A stretch of DNA of 64,000 bases from the NCBI RefSeq assembly GCF_007671675.1, contig NZ_VCGW01000002.1, positions 620,001 through 684,000 of the forward strand, given 5' to 3'. The first letter of the stretch is position 1, and each line of letters starts with the position of its first letter. Of the stretch, positions 10,117 through 20,486 are shown in pieces. The notes beneath the pieces are model-generated. The model did no database searches and was not told where the DNA came from. It saw only the letters and a program-made list of their open reading frames with translations. This DNA is from Marinobacter maritimus (GTDB lineage: Bacteria > Pseudomonadota > Gammaproteobacteria > Pseudomonadales > Oleiphilaceae). Position numbers and translations under genes: made by a program.

Positions 10117-10285
10117 GGGGTTATCTTCCGGGAATGTCGGAGGCCATGGATGGCCGGAGTCAAGCGCACAGGGGTGAGGCAAGCGTTTATGAAGCGAAGC
10201 TTCATGCGCAGCCGAACGACGGCAATCTGTGATTGCTGGCCGGACCCCGCAGGGGTGCTTGTAGCGTTTCCCGGAAGATAACCCC
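10117..10285. repeat. Structured intergenic element, copy 1 (18-bp arms, conserved core, four inner hairpins)
   Basis: Perfect 18-base inverted arms lie at 10117-10134 (GGGGTTATC...) and 10268-10285, enclosing 133 bases. Inside are four further perfect hairpins: 10142-10155 (GGCCAT-GG-ATGGCC), 10189-10205 (ATGAAGC-GAA-GCTTCAT), 10222-10236 (GCAATC-TGT-GATTGC) and 10244-10256 (ACCCC-GCA-GGGGT). The segment 10143-10173 holds a core, GCCATGGATGGC then CAAGCG-C-ACAGGG, which recurs on the opposite strand of the element at 30865-30973. There is no convincing reading frame. It lies between dapB and the carA promoter. Function unknown. Confidence 0.75.
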
Positions 10286-10323
10286 AGTGCGCGGCCGGTG
10301 CCTGAGCTAAGTGAGATTTTGCA

Positions 10324-10352
10324 TGGACACAAAACCGCAAATTTCATACAAT
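10324..10352 (+). promoter_or_regulatory. Sigma-70 promoter of carAB
   Basis: TGGACA at 10324-10329, a 17-base spacer, and TACAAT at 10347-10352: five of six matches at each hexamer. Transcription would start near 10359, leaving a leader of about 170 bases before carA. A seven-base inverted repeat (AAACCGC / GCGGTTT, 10332-10362) overlaps the promoter. Confidence 0.7.
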
Positions 10353-10378
10353 AAGGCGGTTTAACTGCACCAAGCGTA

Positions 10379-10458
10379 GGCTTTGAAAAGCCCAGGGAAC
10401 AAAAAAGTTCCCGGATAACAAAAAGCGGGACGGAGATTTTACTCCCTCTCGCTTTTTT
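10379..10458 (+). promoter_or_regulatory. carAB leader with three hairpins ending in an intrinsic terminator (candidate attenuator)
   Basis: Within the predicted carAB leader are three consecutive hairpins: GGCTT/AAGCC (10379-10392), GGGAAC-A6-GTTCCC (10395-10412), and a 14-of-16 paired stem at 10420-10456 (AAAAAGCGGGACGGAG with CTCCCTCTCGCTTTTT) whose 3' side runs into TTTTTTGCG. The last has the form of a Rho-independent terminator yet lies between the promoter and carA, as in transcription attenuation. No leader peptide with an ATG is obvious. Confidence 0.55.
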
Positions 10459-10527
10459 GCGACCTGAATTTGCGCTTGCGTTCCTGTTCGTGACGAACCG
10501 ATACGCCACTCGATGAGGATACAAGCC

Positions 10528-11658
10528 TTGAGCACACCCGCAATCCTTGCACTCGCAGACGGAAGCCTGTTTTACGGCACCGCTATTGGCGCTGACGGCG
10601 AAACCAGCGGAGAAGTGGTGTTCAACACCGCCATGACCGGCTACCAGGAAATACTCACCGATCCGTCTTACGCACGCCAGCTCGTTACCCTGACTTACCC
10701 TCATATCGGTAACACCGGAGTGAATGAAGAAGATGTTGAGTCAGACCGCATCCAGGCCGCCGGCCTCATTATTCGCGACCTGCCTCTGGTGGCCAGCAAC
10801 TGGCGCAGCACCGGGGCGCTGGACGAATACCTGCGAAGCAGCAACATTGTAGGAATTGCCGATATAGATACTCGGCGCCTGACGCGCATTCTGCGAGATA
10901 AAGGCTCACAGAGCGGCGCAATTGTCGCCGGTGCTGATGCCACTGCAGAGCGTGCATTAGAACTCGCAAATGCGTTCCCGGGGCTCGAAGGCATGGACCT
11001 GGCCAAAGTGGTCAGCTGCGAAAAATCCTATAAGTGGACCCAGGGAGAGTGGACGCTCGGCGAGGGCTACGCAGAAGGTGGCGAATCGAAATTCAAGGTT
11101 GTGGCCTGGGACTACGGCGTCAAGTACAACATTCTGCGCATGCTCGCATCCCGGGGCTGCGACATCACCGTTGTGCCTGCGCAAACCCCGGCATCAGAGG
11201 TGCTGGCGATGAATCCGGATGGCATATTCCTCTCCAACGGCCCGGGCGATCCTGAGCCGTGTGACTACGCGATCAAAGCGATTCAGGACGTGCTGGAAAC
11301 CGAGATTCCGGTGTTTGGCATCTGCCTGGGGCACCAGCTTCTGGCGCTGGCCAGTGGCGCGAAAAGCATGAAAATGAATCACGGCCATCATGGCGCCAAC
11401 CACCCGGTTCAGCGTCTTGAAAACGGCAGCGTCATGATCACGAGCCAGAACCACGGATTTGCAGTGGATGAAGCTTCTCTACCTGCCGTGCTCGAAGTGA
11501 CCCATAAGTCACTGTTCGATGGCACTTTGCAGGGGGTTCGTCGCACGGATAAGCCGGCGTTCAGCTTTCAGGGGCACCCCGAGGCGAGCCCGGGCCCCGG
11601 TGATGTTGCGCACTTGTTTGATGAGTTTATCCGTCTGATGGACGTCCGAAAGGGTTAG
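10528..11658 (+). CDS. carA: Carbamoyl-phosphate synthase small (glutaminase) subunit
   Basis: A 376-residue glutamine amidotransferase subunit that supplies ammonia to CarB for carbamoyl phosphate, used for arginine and pyrimidines. The C-terminal class I GATase domain has nucleophile Cys in FGICLGHQ and catalytic His/Glu in [11 protein letters not shown] place the start at TTG 10528 ([13 protein letters not shown]) because it matches the family N-terminus and GAGGAT lies seven bases before it. The ATG at 10513 would add five residues and overlap that ribosome site. carB follows after 89 bases. Confidence 0.95.
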   Translation: MSTPAILALADGSLFYGTAIGADGETSGEVVFNTAMTGYQEILTDPSYARQLVTLTYPHIGNTGVNEEDVESDRIQAAGLIIRDLPLVASNWRSTGALDEYLRSSNIVGIADIDTRRLTRILRDKGSQSGAIVAGADATAERALELANAFPGLEGMDLAKVVSCEKSYKWTQGEWTLGEGYAEGGESKFKVVAWDYGVKYNILRMLASRGCDITVVPAQTPASEVLAMNPDGIFLSNGPGDPEPCDYAIKAIQDVLETEIPVFGICLGHQLLALASGAKSMKMNHGHHGANHPVQRLENGSVMITSQNHGFAVDEASLPAVLEVTHKSLFDGTLQGVRRTDKPAFSFQGHPEASPGPGDVAHLFDEFIRLMDVRKG

Positions 11659-11747
11659 TACCGGCTTACGGACAGATACGCCATTCCAGGCACGCGCCGT
11701 TTTTTGCGCTGCAAGAATTTAAACGTTGCTGACAGGTTTACCAAGAC

Positions 11748-14700
11748 ATGCCAAAACGGACCGATATTAAAAGCATCCTGATTCTGGGCGCAGGCCCGAT
11801 TGTGATCGGGCAGGCGTGCGAATTTGACTACTCTGGCGCTCAGGCCTGTAAAGCCCTGCGTGAGGAAGGTTACCGGGTAATACTGGTTAACTCGAACCCG
11901 GCCACCATCATGACCGATCCGGTGATGGCGGATGCCACCTACATCGAGCCGATTACCTGGCAGACCGTCGCCAAAATCATTGAAAAAGAAAAACCGGATG
12001 CCTTGCTGCCTACCATGGGTGGTCAGACTGCATTGAACTGTGCGCTGGATCTGGAAAAGCACGGGGTTCTGGCTGAGCACGGCGTGGAAATGATCGGCGC
12101 CAATGCCGACACCATTGACAAGGCGGAAGACCGGAGCCGTTTTGACAAGGCGATGAAAGCGATTGGCCTTGAGTGCCCCCGCGCCTCCATTGCTCATACG
12201 ATGCAAGAAGCCTGGCAAGTCGCTGAAGAAATTGGCTTTCCATGCATCATTCGCCCGTCGTTCACTATGGGTGGGTCCGGTGGCGGTATTGCCTATAACC
12301 GGGACGAGTTTGAAGAAATCTGTACCCGTGGTCTTGATCTTTCCCCTACCAACGAACTGCTTATTGATGAGTCGCTGATCGGTTGGAAAGAGTATGAGAT
12401 GGAAGTGGTTCGCGACAAGGCGGACAACTGCATTATCGTCTGTGCCATCGAGAACTTCGATGCCATGGGCGTTCACACCGGGGATTCCATCACCGTTGCA
12501 CCAGCCCAGACGCTGACCGACAAGGAATACCAGATCATGCGCGATGCCTCGCTGGCCGTGCTGCGTGAAATTGGTGTGGAAACCGGTGGCTCCAACGTAC
12601 AGTTCGGTATTAATCCGGACACTGGCCGCATGGTTGTTATCGAGATGAACCCCAGGGTTTCGCGTTCATCCGCACTGGCCTCCAAGGCGACCGGCTTCCC
12701 GATTGCCAAAGTGGCAGCCAAGCTGGCGGTGGGCTACACGCTCGATGAGCTGCGTAACGAAATAACCGGGGGCGTGACACCGGCATCCTTCGAGCCCAGT
12801 ATTGATTATGTTGTTACCAAGATCCCCAGGTTTACCTTTGAGAAATTCCCGCAGGCCGATGCCCGCCTGACCACCCAGATGAAATCTGTGGGTGAGGTTA
12901 TGGCGATTGGTCGCACTTTCCAGGAATCTCTGCAGAAAGCCCTTCGTGGACTGGAAGTTGGATCAGACGGTTTCGATGAGCAGCTCGAAGAGTTCAGCTC
13001 CGAAAGCTCCCGCGAAACCCTTACCAAAGAGCTCAGCGTTCCCGGTGCGGAGCGTATCTGGTACATCGGTGATGCTTTCCGGGCCGGGTTGAGTGTGGAT
13101 GACGTGTTCGAGTACACCAAGGTTGATCCCTGGTATCTGGTGCAAATCGAAGACCTTATTCGTGAAGAACAGGCGTTAAAGACCGCCGGCAAGGCGGATA
13201 TCGACCATGCCACCCTGTTCCGTCTCAAGCGTAAGGGTTTCTCTGACGCGCGGCTGGCGAAGCTGCTGGGCATAGCCGAAGCAAGCATGCGCAAGTTACG
13301 GCATGATCTGAACATTCGCCCGGTGTACAAGCGTGTGGACACCTGTGCCGCCGAGTTCGCCTCGGATACTGCCTACATGTACTCCACCTATGAGGAAGAG
13401 TGCGAGGCGGAGCCTACCGATCGTGAGAAAATTGTGGTTATTGGTGGCGGTCCTAACCGCATTGGCCAGGGTATTGAGTTTGATTACTGCTGTGTGCACG
13501 CGGCGCTTGCCATGCGTGAAGATGGCTACGAAACCATCATGATCAACTGCAATCCTGAGACGGTATCAACGGATTACGATACCTCCGACAGATTGTATTT
13601 TGAGCCAATTACCTTGGAAGACGTGCTGGAAATCATCCACGTCGAGAATCCAAAAGGCGTGATTGTTCAGTACGGCGGCCAGACACCACTGAAGCTGGCT
13701 CGGGGTCTGGAAGCTGCTGGTGTGCCGATTATCGGAACCAGTCCGGATGCAATTGACCGGGCAGAAGATCGTGAGCGATTCCAGCAGATGATTCAGCGCC
13801 TGGGTCTCAAGCAGCCGGAAAACGCCACCGTCCGGAGCCTCGAAGAGGGTATTGTTGCAGCCAGCGAGATTGGTTACCCGCTGGTGGTTCGCCCATCTTA
13901 TGTGTTGGGCGGCAGAGCCATGGAAATTGTTTTTGGTGAAGACGAGTTGGTGCGTTATATGCGCAGTGCGGTGCTGGTGTCCAACGACAGCCCGGTATTG
14001 CTGGACCACTTCCTCAACGCTGCCATTGAAGTCGATATTGATGCCATTTGCGACGGCAAGGATGTGGTCATCGGTGGCATTATGCAGCATATTGAGCAGG
14101 CCGGTATTCACTCCGGTGACTCTGCGTGCTCCTTGCCGCCCTACACCTTGCCGCCCGAGGTTCAGGACGCCATGCGTGAGGCCGTCAGGAAAATGGCCAT
14201 TGAGCTGGAAGTTGTTGGCCTGATGAACGTGCAGTTGGCTTGGCAGGATGATGAAATCTATGTGATTGAGGTTAACCCGCGAGCTTCACGGACGGTGCCT
14301 TTTGTATCGAAAGCCATCGGTGTATCGCTGGCCAAGGTGGCGGCGCGTGTTATGGCTGGCACCTCTCTGGCAGAGCAGGGCTTTACCGAAGAGGTTGTTC
14401 CGAGTTACTACGCTGTAAAAGAGTCTGTGTTCCCGTTCAACAAGTTTCCGTCTGTTGACCCGATCCTTGGGCCCGAGATGAAGTCCACGGGTGAGGTTAT
14501 GGGGCTTGGGGACAGCTTCGATGAAGCGTTTGCCAAGGCCTCGCTGGCCATCGGGGAGCGTTTGCCTCCCAGCGGTACCGTGTTCATGTCGGTTCGTGAC
14601 GTGGACAAGGCGGGCGCCATTCAGGTTGCCCGTGATCTGGTCGATATTGGCTTCCAGCTTGTTGCCACGACTGGCACTGCAAAAGCTCTTCGCGCGGAAG

Positions 14701-14966
14701 GCATCGAAGTAGCGCGGGTAAATAAAGTGGGTGAAGGGCGTCCTCACATTGTGGACGCTATCAAGAACGGACAGGTTCAGCTCATTATTAACACCACTGA
14801 AGGTCGCAAGGCAGTGTCTGATTCGGCGCAAATTCGCCAGTCAGCCCTGCAGACCAAAGTAGCATACACAACAACATTGGCGGGTGGCGAAGCCTTCTGT
14901 CGGGCTATCAAGTTTGGCCCGGAGCGCACAGTACGCCGCCTGCAAGACCTCCACGCAGGGAAGTAA
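11748..14966 (+). CDS. carB: Carbamoyl-phosphate synthase large subunit
   Basis: A 1072-residue enzyme that makes carbamoyl phosphate from bicarbonate, ammonia and two ATP. Two homologous ATP-grasp halves are visible, each beginning with a glycine-rich motif ([11 protein letters not shown] near residue 12; [12 protein letters not shown] near residue 564). The C-terminal MGS-like allosteric domain (about residues 935-1072) would bind UMP and ornithine or IMP. Length is normal. It follows carA and sits four bases before greA, so greA is probably co-transcribed. Confidence 0.98.
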   Translation: MPKRTDIKSILILGAGPIVIGQACEFDYSGAQACKALREEGYRVILVNSNPATIMTDPVMADATYIEPITWQTVAKIIEKEKPDALLPTMGGQTALNCALDLEKHGVLAEHGVEMIGANADTIDKAEDRSRFDKAMKAIGLECPRASIAHTMQEAWQVAEEIGFPCIIRPSFTMGGSGGGIAYNRDEFEEICTRGLDLSPTNELLIDESLIGWKEYEMEVVRDKADNCIIVCAIENFDAMGVHTGDSITVAPAQTLTDKEYQIMRDASLAVLREIGVETGGSNVQFGINPDTGRMVVIEMNPRVSRSSALASKATGFPIAKVAAKLAVGYTLDELRNEITGGVTPASFEPSIDYVVTKIPRFTFEKFPQADARLTTQMKSVGEVMAIGRTFQESLQKALRGLEVGSDGFDEQLEEFSSESSRETLTKELSVPGAERIWYIGDAFRAGLSVDDVFEYTKVDPWYLVQIEDLIREEQALKTAGKADIDHATLFRLKRKGFSDARLAKLLGIAEASMRKLRHDLNIRPVYKRVDTCAAEFASDTAYMYSTYEEECEAEPTDREKIVVIGGGPNRIGQGIEFDYCCVHAALAMREDGYETIMINCNPETVSTDYDTSDRLYFEPITLEDVLEIIHVENPKGVIVQYGGQTPLKLARGLEAAGVPIIGTSPDAIDRAEDRERFQQMIQRLGLKQPENATVRSLEEGIVAASEIGYPLVVRPSYVLGGRAMEIVFGEDELVRYMRSAVLVSNDSPVLLDHFLNAAIEVDIDAICDGKDVVIGGIMQHIEQAGIHSGDSACSLPPYTLPPEVQDAMREAVRKMAIELEVVGLMNVQLAWQDDEIYVIEVNPRASRTVPFVSKAIGVSLAKVAARVMAGTSLAEQGFTEEVVPSYYAVKESVFPFNKFPSVDPILGPEMKSTGEVMGLGDSFDEAFAKASLAIGERLPPSGTVFMSVRDVDKAGAIQVARDLVDIGFQLVATTGTAKALRAEGIEVARVNKVGEGRPHIVDAIKNGQVQLIINTTEGRKAVSDSAQIRQSALQTKVAYTTTLAGGEAFCRAIKFGPERTVRRLQDLHAGK

Positions 14967-14970
14967 GATT

Positions 14971-15450
14971 ATGAGTGAAAGAGTACCTATGACAAAAGCG
15001 GGTGAGACCCGCCTTCGTACGGAGCTCCAGAAGCTGAAATCCGAGGATCGTCCCCGGGTTATCGCCGCAATTTCAGATGCGCGGGAGCATGGCGACCTTA
15101 AAGAGAACGCAGAATATCATGCTGCCCGGGAGCAGCAGAGTTTTATTGAAGGCAGGATTCAGGAAATAGAAGGCAAGTTATCTGCCGCTCAGGTGATTGA
15201 TGTTACGGCCATGGAGAATACCGGCAGGGTTATCTTCGGTACCACGGTTCATCTGTTGAATATGGATACGGATGAGCAGGTGGTCTACACGATTGTCGGT
15301 GAGGATGAGGCGGATATCAAGGAAGGCAAGTTGTCGATCTCGTCACCCATCGCTCGTGCGCTGGTCGGCAAGAGTGAAGACGATGTAGTCGCTATTCGTG
15401 TGCCTTCTGGTACCGTGGAATACGAAATCGAAAAGGTGGAGTACATCTGA
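14971..15450 (+). CDS. greA: Transcription elongation factor GreA
   Basis: A 159-residue factor that rescues backtracked RNA polymerase by stimulating transcript cleavage. The N-terminal coiled coil holds the conserved acidic tip ([20 protein letters not shown]), and the C-terminal FKBP-like domain ends with [12 protein letters not shown]. The start at 14971 ([11 protein letters not shown]) matches the family and lies four bases after the carB stop, with AGGGAAG as ribosome site. An efficient bidirectional terminator follows. Confidence 0.97.
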   Translation: MSERVPMTKAGETRLRTELQKLKSEDRPRVIAAISDAREHGDLKENAEYHAAREQQSFIEGRIQEIEGKLSAAQVIDVTAMENTGRVIFGTTVHLLNMDTDEQVVYTIVGEDEADIKEGKLSISSPIARALVGKSEDDVVAIRVPSGTVEYEIEKVEYI

Positions 15451-15486
15451 TTCGAGCGGCGTTGGCGTTGCCAGCACGCAGAGAGC

Positions 15487-15522
15487 AAAAAACCGGCTGT
15501 GTTATGCATAGCCGGTTTTTTT
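15487..15522. terminator. Bidirectional terminator between greA and yhbY
   Basis: The stem AAAAAACCGGCT / AGCCGGTTTTTT with loop GTGTTATGCAT carries A runs on the left and T runs on the right, so it works for greA (plus) and yhbY (minus). Confidence 0.88.
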
Positions 15523-15543
15523 AATTCAGGTGCTCTGCAGGCG

Positions 15544-15855
15544 TCAGTTTTTATGGCGCAGCAGATTGGAAAGCTTCGGGTTGGGCTGCTTGGATCTGCG
15601 CATGATAACGGCGATTTTTCCAATGGTCTGCACCACTTCAGCGCCACTGGCTTCGCACAGAGCATTTATTGCTTCCTGGCGGGCTTCCCGGTCCTGGCTT
15701 GCCACTTTGATCTTGATGAGCTCGTGGTCGTTCAGGGCGCGCTCCAGTTCTTCCTGAAGGTTTTCGGTGAGGCCCTTGTCGCCCACAATAATGACGGGTT
15801 TCAGGTGATGGGCAATGGCCCGGTATTCCCGGCGCTGTTCCGGTGAAAGACTCAT
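15544..15855 (-). CDS. yhbY: Ribosome assembly RNA-binding protein YhbY
   Basis: A 103-residue CRS1/YhbY (CRM) domain protein. The GxxG-like loop (VGDKGLTENL) and the strand GKIAVIMRR are characteristic. E. coli YhbY associates with pre-50S particles. It is divergent from ftsH, as in E. coli and Pseudomonas, but the rlmE gene normally between them is absent here. Confidence 0.93.
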   Translation of the reverse strand: MSLSPEQRREYRAIAHHLKPVIIVGDKGLTENLQEELERALNDHELIKIKVASQDREARQEAINALCEASGAEVVQTIGKIAVIMRRSKQPNPKLSNLLRHKN

Positions 15856-16176
15856 GATGTAATCTCTTTATCAGTGCAATTAACAAAAGGTCAGCGGCAT
15901 ATTCGCTGGCAACGTCGTATAATTGGCGGATTGTAACAGACAACCTTGTATACAGATCACCCTGCAGGCGTTGTAATTTCCGAGATGAGGCCCACATACA
16001 AGTAATATGGGGATTTATCCGGCGTTCTTAAACGCTTTCAGGTTGATCCGCAGCTGCGTTTTTCTGTGGCCGTAACGGATAGGCCGTTTCTGGTGGATAG
16101 ACGTATAATTGGTGTAAGGTGTCAGTAAAGAGTAGTTCCTTCGATGGCCTGCTCTTCAATTCACAGGTGATGATCC
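15856..16176. other. yhbY-ftsH intergenic region; no rlmE; two TATAAT-like sites
   Basis: These 321 bases hold no credible reading frame. In E. coli and Pseudomonas the interval contains rlmE (about 620 bases), which cannot fit. The string CGTATAATTGG occurs twice, with TATAAT hexamers at 15918-15923 and 16104-16109. Both look like -10 elements reading towards ftsH, but neither has a good -35 at 16-18 bases. No terminator hairpin was seen. Confidence 0.6.
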
Positions 16177-18120
16177 TTGAACGATATGGCAAAAAATCTG
16201 GTTCTCTGGCTGATAATAGCCGCGGTACTGTTGATGGTGTTTCAGAATTTCTCTCCCACCACCACCGGTCAGCAAGTCAATTATTCCCAATTCGTTGAAA
16301 TGGTTCAGCAGGGCCAAGTCAACAAAGTCACTATTGATGGTCTGGAAATTCAGGGCACCCGTGGCGACGGTTCCCAATTCCAGACAATTCGCCCGCAGGT
16401 GGCGGATAACAAGCTGATGGACGATCTACTGGCGAATCAAGTAGAAGTAATCGGCAAGGAACCGGAGCGCCAGAGTCTCTGGACGCAGCTGCTGGTCGCG
16501 GCTTTCCCGATTCTGATCATAATCGCACTGTTCGTGTTCTTCATGCGCCAGATGCAGGGCGGCGGTGGTGGCAAAGGCCCCATGTCGTTTGGCAAAAGCA
16601 AAGCGAAGTTGATGAGTGAAGATCAGATCAAGACCACGTTCGCCGACGTCGCCGGTGTGGATGAGGCTAAAGAAGACGTTAAGGAGCTGGTTGACTTCCT
16701 TCGGGACCCCAGCAAGTTCCAGCGTCTTGGTGGCAGTATTCCCAAAGGCGTCTTGATGGTGGGGCAGCCGGGTACCGGTAAAACCCTGCTGGCCAAAGCC
16801 ATTGCCGGTGAAGCCAAGGTTCCATTCTTCTCTATCTCCGGCTCCGACTTCGTTGAGATGTTCGTGGGTGTTGGCGCATCACGTGTGCGTGACATGTTCG
16901 AACAAGCCAAGAAGCAGAGCCCTTGCATCATCTTTATTGATGAAATCGATGCGGTCGGTCGCCATCGTGGTGCCGGCATGGGTGGTGGTCACGATGAGCG
17001 TGAACAAACCCTGAACGCGCTGCTGGTTGAGATGGACGGCTTCGAAGGTAATGAAGGCGTCATCGTTATTGCTGCGACCAACCGCCCTGATGTTCTTGAT
17101 CCGGCGTTGTTGCGCCCAGGTCGGTTTGACCGCCAAGTCGTTGTTGGCCTGCCCGATATTATTGGTCGGGAGCAGATTCTCAAGGTGCATATGAAGAAGG
17201 TGCCCCTGGATGAAAACGTAGTGCCAGCACTTATCGCGCGCGGTACGCCGGGCTTCTCCGGCGCAGATCTTGCGAACCTGGTCAACGAAGCAGCGCTTTT
17301 TGCAGCGCGCAGAAATATGCGCCTGGTTTCCATGGAAGAATTTGAGCTCGCGAAAGACAAGATCATGATGGGCGCTGAGCGTAAGTCCATGGTGATGAGC
17401 GAGAAAGAAAAGCTGAATACGGCCTACCACGAATCTGGTCACGCCATTGTGGGTCGGCTGACGCCTGAACATGACCCGGTTTACAAGGTGAGCATTATCC
17501 CTCGTGGCCGCGCCTTGGGTGTCACAATGTTCCTGCCGGAAGAAGACAGGTACAGCCACAGCAAACGCTTCCTGATCAGCTCCATTTGCAGCCTGTTTGG
17601 TGGTCGTATTGCGGAAGAGCTGACATTGGGCTTTGACGGCGTTACCACCGGTGCTTCGAATGATATCGAGCGTGCGACCAGTCTGGCTCGTAACATGGTT
17701 ACCCGCTGGGGTTTGTCCGAGAAGCTTGGACCGCTGCAATACGATACCGACAGCGAAGAGCCGTTCCTTGGCCGCTCTGCCGGACAGGCTCAAACTGTCT
17801 ATTCGCCCGAAACGGCACAGCGTATTGATGAGGAAGTTCGCAACATCATTGATACCTGTTACGAAACGGCCACGCAAATTCTGGTCGATAACCGGGATAA
17901 GCTGGATATCATGGCCCAGGCGTTGATGAAGTATGAAACCATCGATCGTCACCAAATTGATGACATCATGGAGGGCCGCACTCCACGCCCGCCGAAAGGT
18001 TGGGATGACAGTGGTTCTGCCGGTGGCGTCAAGGCTGACGATTCGGAGCCCGCAGCAGGGGCCAAGCCTTCTGATGATGGTCAAAGGCCGGATGTTGGTC
18101 GCCCAGCCGGAGAGCACTGA
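16177..18120 (+). CDS. ftsH: ATP-dependent zinc metalloprotease FtsH
   Basis: A 647-residue membrane-anchored AAA+ protease that degrades unassembled membrane proteins and regulators such as sigma-32 and LpxC. Two N-terminal membrane helices (about residues 7-25 and 107-127) flank a periplasmic loop. Next come Walker A GQPGTGKT, Walker [12 protein letters not shown], the second region of homology with [17 protein letters not shown], and the zinc site HESGH. Start: AGGTGA at 16165-16170 is six bases before TTG 16177 but 15 before ATG 16186, so the TTG is favoured. The C-terminal tail is Gly/Asp/Pro-rich. A terminator follows, then folP. Confidence 0.97.
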   Translation: MNDMAKNLVLWLIIAAVLLMVFQNFSPTTTGQQVNYSQFVEMVQQGQVNKVTIDGLEIQGTRGDGSQFQTIRPQVADNKLMDDLLANQVEVIGKEPERQSLWTQLLVAAFPILIIIALFVFFMRQMQGGGGGKGPMSFGKSKAKLMSEDQIKTTFADVAGVDEAKEDVKELVDFLRDPSKFQRLGGSIPKGVLMVGQPGTGKTLLAKAIAGEAKVPFFSISGSDFVEMFVGVGASRVRDMFEQAKKQSPCIIFIDEIDAVGRHRGAGMGGGHDEREQTLNALLVEMDGFEGNEGVIVIAATNRPDVLDPALLRPGRFDRQVVVGLPDIIGREQILKVHMKKVPLDENVVPALIARGTPGFSGADLANLVNEAALFAARRNMRLVSMEEFELAKDKIMMGAERKSMVMSEKEKLNTAYHESGHAIVGRLTPEHDPVYKVSIIPRGRALGVTMFLPEEDRYSHSKRFLISSICSLFGGRIAEELTLGFDGVTTGASNDIERATSLARNMVTRWGLSEKLGPLQYDTDSEEPFLGRSAGQAQTVYSPETAQRIDEEVRNIIDTCYETATQILVDNRDKLDIMAQALMKYETIDRHQIDDIMEGRTPRPPKGWDDSGSAGGVKADDSEPAAGAKPSDDGQRPDVGRPAGEH

Positions 18121-18155
18121 GGCTTCAGGCTTTGGATGACCCGAGCTGACACTTG

Positions 18156-18187
18156 CGCCGCCCCGATTACGGGCGGCGTTTGTTTTT
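18156..18187 (+). terminator. Intrinsic terminator after ftsH
   Basis: A perfect eight-pair GC stem (CGCCGCCC / GGGCGGCG, loop CGATTAC) is followed by TTTGTTTTT. It lies 36 bases after the ftsH stop and about 50 bases before folP. Confidence 0.82.
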
Positions 18188-18236
18188 GCCAGACGCTGTT
18201 TTTCACGCTAAGCCATGCCCGCCCAGAAGGTTTGTT

Positions 18237-19067
18237 ATGGAAATGAAATTTGCCGGACGAATCCTGGATATGTCCCGTTGTCACGTGATGGGTGTTCTTA
18301 ATGTGACTCCGGATTCGTTCTCTGATGGTGGCCGGTACAACCAGTTGGATGCAGCGCTTTTTAAAGCTCGCCAGATGGTCGTGGATGGTGCGGCGTTTAT
18401 TGATGTGGGCGGAGAATCCACACGCCCGGGTGCGGCGAAGGTATCAATTCAGGAAGAGCTGGATCGTGTTTGCCCCGTCGTTGAGGCGCTTGTAAGGGAA
18501 TTGGATGTTATTGTTTCGATAGATACCAGCACGCCTGAAGTGATGTCTCAGTCGGCTGAGCTCGGCGTAGGGCTGATTAACGATGTGAGAGCGCTGCAGA
18601 GGGAGGGCGCCTTGGATGCTTCAGCGCGTGCGGCAATACCGGTTTGCATCATGCACATCCAAGGCGAGCCTGAAACCATGCAGGACCATCCTGAATATCG
18701 GAATGTGCTGCGTGAAGTCAGTGAATTTTTGACTGGGCGCATTCGCGTCGCGGAGAAGGCTGGAATAGAGGCCCACAATATAATTCTGGATCCCGGGTTC
18801 GGGTTCGGGAAAACTCTTGAGCATAATTTGCGTTTGCTTGCTTCGCTTGAGCAGTTGCAGGTCGTGGGGCATCCAATGTTGGTCGGTATGTCCAGAAAAT
18901 CCATGCTCGGCCATATAACGGGCCGGGAAGTTGATGAAAGGTTGCCCGCGAGCCTTGCGGCCGCGACAATATCGGCCATGAAGGGTGCAAGTATTATTCG
19001 CGTGCACGACGTCAGGGAAACCGTAGATGCCGTCAAGATTGCGACGGCTGTAAAGGAGGCAGTTTGA
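18237..19067 (+). CDS. folP: Dihydropteroate synthase
   Basis: A 276-residue TIM-barrel enzyme joining p-aminobenzoate to hydroxymethyldihydropterin in folate synthesis; the sulfonamide target. Motifs: [25 protein letters not shown], and [13 protein letters not shown]. The frame is open upstream, but ATG 18237 (MEMKFAGRI) follows AGAAGG and matches family length. The stop TGA overlaps the glmM ATG, so translation is coupled. Confidence 0.96.
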   Translation: MEMKFAGRILDMSRCHVMGVLNVTPDSFSDGGRYNQLDAALFKARQMVVDGAAFIDVGGESTRPGAAKVSIQEELDRVCPVVEALVRELDVIVSIDTSTPEVMSQSAELGVGLINDVRALQREGALDASARAAIPVCIMHIQGEPETMQDHPEYRNVLREVSEFLTGRIRVAEKAGIEAHNIILDPGFGFGKTLEHNLRLLASLEQLQVVGHPMLVGMSRKSMLGHITGREVDERLPASLAAATISAMKGASIIRVHDVRETVDAVKIATAVKEAV

Positions 19068-20410
19068 TGGCCGGAAGAAAGTATTTTGGCACGGATGGAA
19101 TACGCGGCAGGGTAGGTGAGCCGCCTATTACGCCGGAATTCATGTTGCATCTGGGGTGGGCTGCCGGGCAGGCTTTCAAAAGGGCCGGGCAGCGCAACAG
19201 TGTGCTGATTGGCAAGGACACCCGGCTGTCGGGGTACATGTTCGAGTCCGCTCTTGAGGCCGGATTATCGGCGGCGGGAGTGGATGTGAAGCTTTTGGGG
19301 CCTATGCCAACCCCAGCCATCGCGTACCTGACGCGCACCTTCCGTGCCTCCGCAGGCATCGTTATCAGTGCTTCCCACAATCCGCATCATGATAATGGCA
19401 TCAAATTTTTCTCCGCAGACGGCACCAAGCTTGACGATGCCCTGGAGGCCGAAATCGAGCGTTGGCTGGACAAGCCGATCGAGGTTTGCGGTCCGGATGA
19501 GCTGGGTAAGGCGTCGCGGGTAGAAGACGCTCCGGGGCGCTACGTAGAGTTCTGCAAGAGCACTGTGCCGAATGAGTTCACCCTTGATCACTTGAAGATC
19601 GTTCTCGATTGCGCCCATGGTGCGACATATCACGTTGCGCCGAAAGTGTTCCGTGAGCTTGGCGCTAATGTTTCTGTCATTGGTGCGGAGCCGAACGGAC
19701 TTAACATCAACCTGAATGTGGGCTCCACTCATCTGGGCGCGCTCAAGAGGGCTGTTATCGAGAAGGATGCGGATCTGGGCATTGCCTTTGATGGCGATGG
19801 TGACCGGGTATTGATGGTTGATCGTGACGGTTCTGAAGTTGACGGTGACGAGCTTCTGTATGTGATTGCATCCCAGCGGTTTGCCGAAGATCGCCTCAAA
19901 GGCGGCGTGGTGGGTACGCTGATGACCAACCTTGGTGTTGAGCTGGCGCTGACGGAAATGGGTATCTCGTTCGAGCGCGCCAATGTGGGCGATCGCTATG
20001 TGATGGAGCGGCTGTTGGCGAATAACTGGGTGCTCGGTGGTGAGGGTTCGGGGCACATGGTCATCCGCGACTGCACCAGTACCGGCGATGGTATCGTGTC
20101 CGCACTTCAGGTGCTGCTGTCTATCGGCAAGTCCGGCAAAACTCTCGCCGAGTTGCGGCAGGGTATGAGTAAGCTGCCCCAGACGATGATCAATGTGCGC
20201 GTTGCAAAGCGGTTTGATCCTTCCAGCCGTGCGGATATTGTTGCAGCGGTTAAAAAGGCTGAATCGGAACTTGGCAGCACGGGCAGAATCCTGCTGCGTG
20301 CGTCGGGAACTGAGCCTTTGATTCGCGTAATGGCTGAAGGTCAGAGTGCGGACGATATTCGTCGTATTGCTGAAAAGCTCGCGCAAATCGTGGAAAATTC
20401 AACGCCCTGA
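19067..20410 (+). CDS. glmM: Phosphoglucosamine mutase
   Basis: A 447-residue enzyme converting glucosamine-6-phosphate to the 1-phosphate for peptidoglycan and LPS precursors. The N-terminus [10 protein letters not shown], the active-site phosphoserine loop [16 protein letters not shown] (Ser near residue 101), the metal loop FDGDGDR and the C-terminal phosphate-binding [12 protein letters not shown] are all intact. AAAGGAGG precedes the ATG, which overlaps the folP stop. The folP-glmM pair is conserved in gammaproteobacteria. Confidence 0.97.
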   Translation: MAGRKYFGTDGIRGRVGEPPITPEFMLHLGWAAGQAFKRAGQRNSVLIGKDTRLSGYMFESALEAGLSAAGVDVKLLGPMPTPAIAYLTRTFRASAGIVISASHNPHHDNGIKFFSADGTKLDDALEAEIERWLDKPIEVCGPDELGKASRVEDAPGRYVEFCKSTVPNEFTLDHLKIVLDCAHGATYHVAPKVFRELGANVSVIGAEPNGLNINLNVGSTHLGALKRAVIEKDADLGIAFDGDGDRVLMVDRDGSEVDGDELLYVIASQRFAEDRLKGGVVGTLMTNLGVELALTEMGISFERANVGDRYVMERLLANNWVLGGEGSGHMVIRDCTSTGDGIVSALQVLLSIGKSGKTLAELRQGMSKLPQTMINVRVAKRFDPSSRADIVAAVKKAESELGSTGRILLRASGTEPLIRVMAEGQSADDIRRIAEKLAQIVENSTP

Positions 20411-20429
20411 TTTTGTTGGTTTCAGGCGG

Positions 20430-20458
20430 TTGTCTGTTCTGAGGGACTGCTGTATAGT
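20430..20458 (+). promoter_or_regulatory. Probable sigma-70 promoter of tpiA
   Basis: TTGTCT at 20430-20435, a 17-base spacer, TATAGT at 20453-20458, then 28 bases to the tpiA ATG. This gives tpiA-secG and possibly tRNA-Leu their own transcript. Confidence 0.6.
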
Positions 20459-20486
20459 GCGCCCTCCCTTACATTCGGGAACTGTT

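Noticed and set aside
16879..18117. 412-codon open frame antisense to ftsH
   Set aside because: It lies wholly on the opposite strand of a certain gene, has no family resemblance or ribosome site, and arises from codon bias of ftsH.
19265..20386. 373-codon open frame antisense to glmM
   Set aside because: Shadow of glmM; no recognisable domain.
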